This document shows, piece after piece, positions 6,491 through 7,502 of a stretch of 7,502 nucleotides of DNA. The stretch spans positions 1 through 7,502 of the forward strand of contig DASYYE010000230.1 of assembly GCA_035946955.1 (NCBI GenBank), written 5' to 3'. Positions within the stretch are counted from its first letter, which is position 1; each line of letters starts with the position of its first letter. The stretch comes from DASYYE01 sp035946955. GTDB lineage: Bacteria; Actinomycetota; Actinomycetes; Streptosporangiales; Streptosporangiaceae. A model generated the notes under the pieces. The model searched no databases and had not been told where the DNA came from. It saw only the letters and a list, made by a program, of their open reading frames with translations. Both the position numbers and the translations under genes were made by a program.

Positions 6491-7502
6491 TGACGCCCAC
6501 CATCGACGCCGTTCAGGTCGTCACCACGGACAGCAAGCCAGGCAGCGATGCCTCGTTCATCGCCATCCACGGTGCGCAGCGCACCGGCTGGTACGGCCCA
6601 GTGAGCACCGAGATCGGGCAGTACGTGGAGAAGTTGCTCACCCATGCTGTGGTCGGCGAGTCAGCCATAGACCACCACGCGCTCCACGTGGCTATGTGCC
6701 AGGCCGCCTGCGATGACCCGTCCCCGGTGGCGTCTTGGGCAGTAGGTGCGCTGGACTGTGCAGGCTGGGATCTGCACGGGCAGGTCGCCCAGGTTCCGGT
6801 CTGTGATTTGCTAGCCCCCTCTCCTGTGCCCACAGTGCCGCTGTACGCATCGTGGCTAGGCCTGGATGTCGCGCACACGACACCGGCGGCGAATGTCCGG
6901 CAAGTCGGACGCAGCGGATGGCGGTTCACCAAATGGGGCCTGCGCCGAGATCCCGCGAACGACACCCTTGCGGAGGCATCGCGGCTGGCGGCGGCGACGC
7001 AAGCGGTGGCCTCCGCGCTCGGCGACGCTGCTGCATTCGACGCCGTCTTCACGTGGGACACCGCGCTCGCGGGCCTGATTGCCGGCCAGATCGACCCGGC
7101 GGACGTGCTGTGGTTTGAGGATCCGCTGCCACTCTTCGCCCCCGAGGCGTACCGATCCCTCGCAGTCCAAACGCCCCTGGCGCTCGGTGAACGACTGTTC
7201 CTGCACGACGACGCGCGAGCGCTGCTTGATCTACGGCCCAAGGCGTTCACCCCGGATGTGGTCGCATGCGGCGGTCTCACCCGCGCCGTCGATCTCGTCA
7301 TCACCGCTGGCGCTCAGCGCATACCGGTTTACCCGCACGGCCGGTCCTTCGTCCCCGCGGTGCACCTGGCCGCCGCCTACCCGGACAAGATTCCAGCCGT
7401 CGAGTATCGGCTGCAATGGGAACCCGTTCGGCAACACCAGTACCTGCGGCCCAATAAGCCCGTAGACGGTGTGATCACCGTTCCCAGCTCACCGGGCCTC
7501 GG
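6490..7502 (+). CDS. Enolase-superfamily protein, mandelate racemase/sugar-acid dehydratase type (3' truncated by window edge)
   Basis: The frame opens at ATG 6490, overlapping the previous stop (TGATG), and stays open for 337 codons to the window end. The last visible residues, 'VPSSPGL', match the typical ending 'P..PGLG', so only a short tail is missing. The N-terminal capping domain contains 'GWYGPV' (33-38) and 'ALDCAGWDLHGQVAQVPVCDLL' in two parts (87-108). The barrel carries K148 in 'RFTKWG', metal ligands D184 ('FDAVFTWD'), E210 ('WFEDPLPLF') and E234 ('ALGERLF'), and the Asp-His dyad D256 ('PDVVACGGLT') and H283 ('PVYPHG'). E305 in 'VEYRLQW' fits the mandelate racemase Glu. Such enzymes abstract the proton alpha to a carboxylate, with Mg2+, to dehydrate sugar acids or racemise hydroxy acids. 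The usual Lys-x-Lys is Phe-x-Lys here (F146/K148), and the Asn two residues after D184 is Val. The substrate is unknown; the context suggests the same pathway as the phosphoketolase homologue. Confidence 0.88.
   Translation, partial: MTPTIDAVQVVTTDSKPGSDASFIAIHGAQRTGWYGPVSTEIGQYVEKLLTHAVVGESAIDHHALHVAMCQAACDDPSPVASWAVGALDCAGWDLHGQVAQVPVCDLLAPSPVPTVPLYASWLGLDVAHTTPAANVRQVGRSGWRFTKWGLRRDPANDTLAEASRLAAATQAVASALGDAAAFDAVFTWDTALAGLIAGQIDPADVLWFEDPLPLFAPEAYRSLAVQTPLALGERLFLHDDARALLDLRPKAFTPDVVACGGLTRAVDLVITAGAQRIPVYPHGRSFVPAVHLAAAYPDKIPAVEYRLQWEPVRQHQYLRPNKPVDGVITVPSSPGL

Noticed and set aside
6513..7304. 263-codon open frame on the minus strand
   Set aside because: It is antisense to the enolase-superfamily gene, whose ligands and dyad are intact. 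The translation is Ser/Ala/Arg-rich with no family features.

Overview
The window is about 68% GC by eye, has strongly GC-biased third positions, GTG as well as ATG starts, and ATGA-type gene overlaps. It carries an actinobacterial XRE/TPR-type regulator. All of this points to a filamentous or related actinomycete (Streptomyces, Amycolatopsis or similar). The genus cannot be fixed from the sequence alone. All six supported genes lie on the + strand and form two tightly packed blocks.

Block 1 (1-3267) holds three overlapping genes. The first is the C-terminal part of an XRE-family regulator, whose N-terminal helix-turn-helix would lie left of the window. The second is an M20 (CPG2-like) metallopeptidase/amidohydrolase. 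The third is an NAD(P)-dependent epimerase/dehydratase of the extended or atypical SDR type. Both junctions are 4-base ATGA overlaps, so the genes are probably co-transcribed and translationally coupled.

A 173-base spacer (3268-3440) separates the blocks. It contains a weak GC-rich hairpin that may end block 1. It also contains a plausible vegetative-type promoter (-35 near 3371, -10 near 3395) flanked and interrupted by two perfect short inverted repeats, which look like operators.

Block 2 (3441-7502, running off the right edge) holds three more genes. The first encodes a probable radical SAM enzyme with an unusual CX2CX2C cysteine motif and a rare TTA codon near its start. The second encodes a compact, divergent thiamine-diphosphate phosphoketolase (XFP) homologue that keeps most catalytic residues but lacks the usual Gln-Asp active-site loop. 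The third encodes an enolase-superfamily (mandelate racemase type) sugar-acid dehydratase/racemase-like protein. The junctions are 2 bases apart and a 1-base overlap. The combination of rSAM, phosphoketolase-like and enolase-superfamily enzymes matches no pathway I can name. It looks like part of a specialised-metabolite pathway that reshapes a sugar, sugar phosphate or sugar acid. The block 1 regulator, hydrolase and SDR could control and tailor the same product, but that link is inference. No RNA genes, mobile elements or CRISPR arrays were seen.
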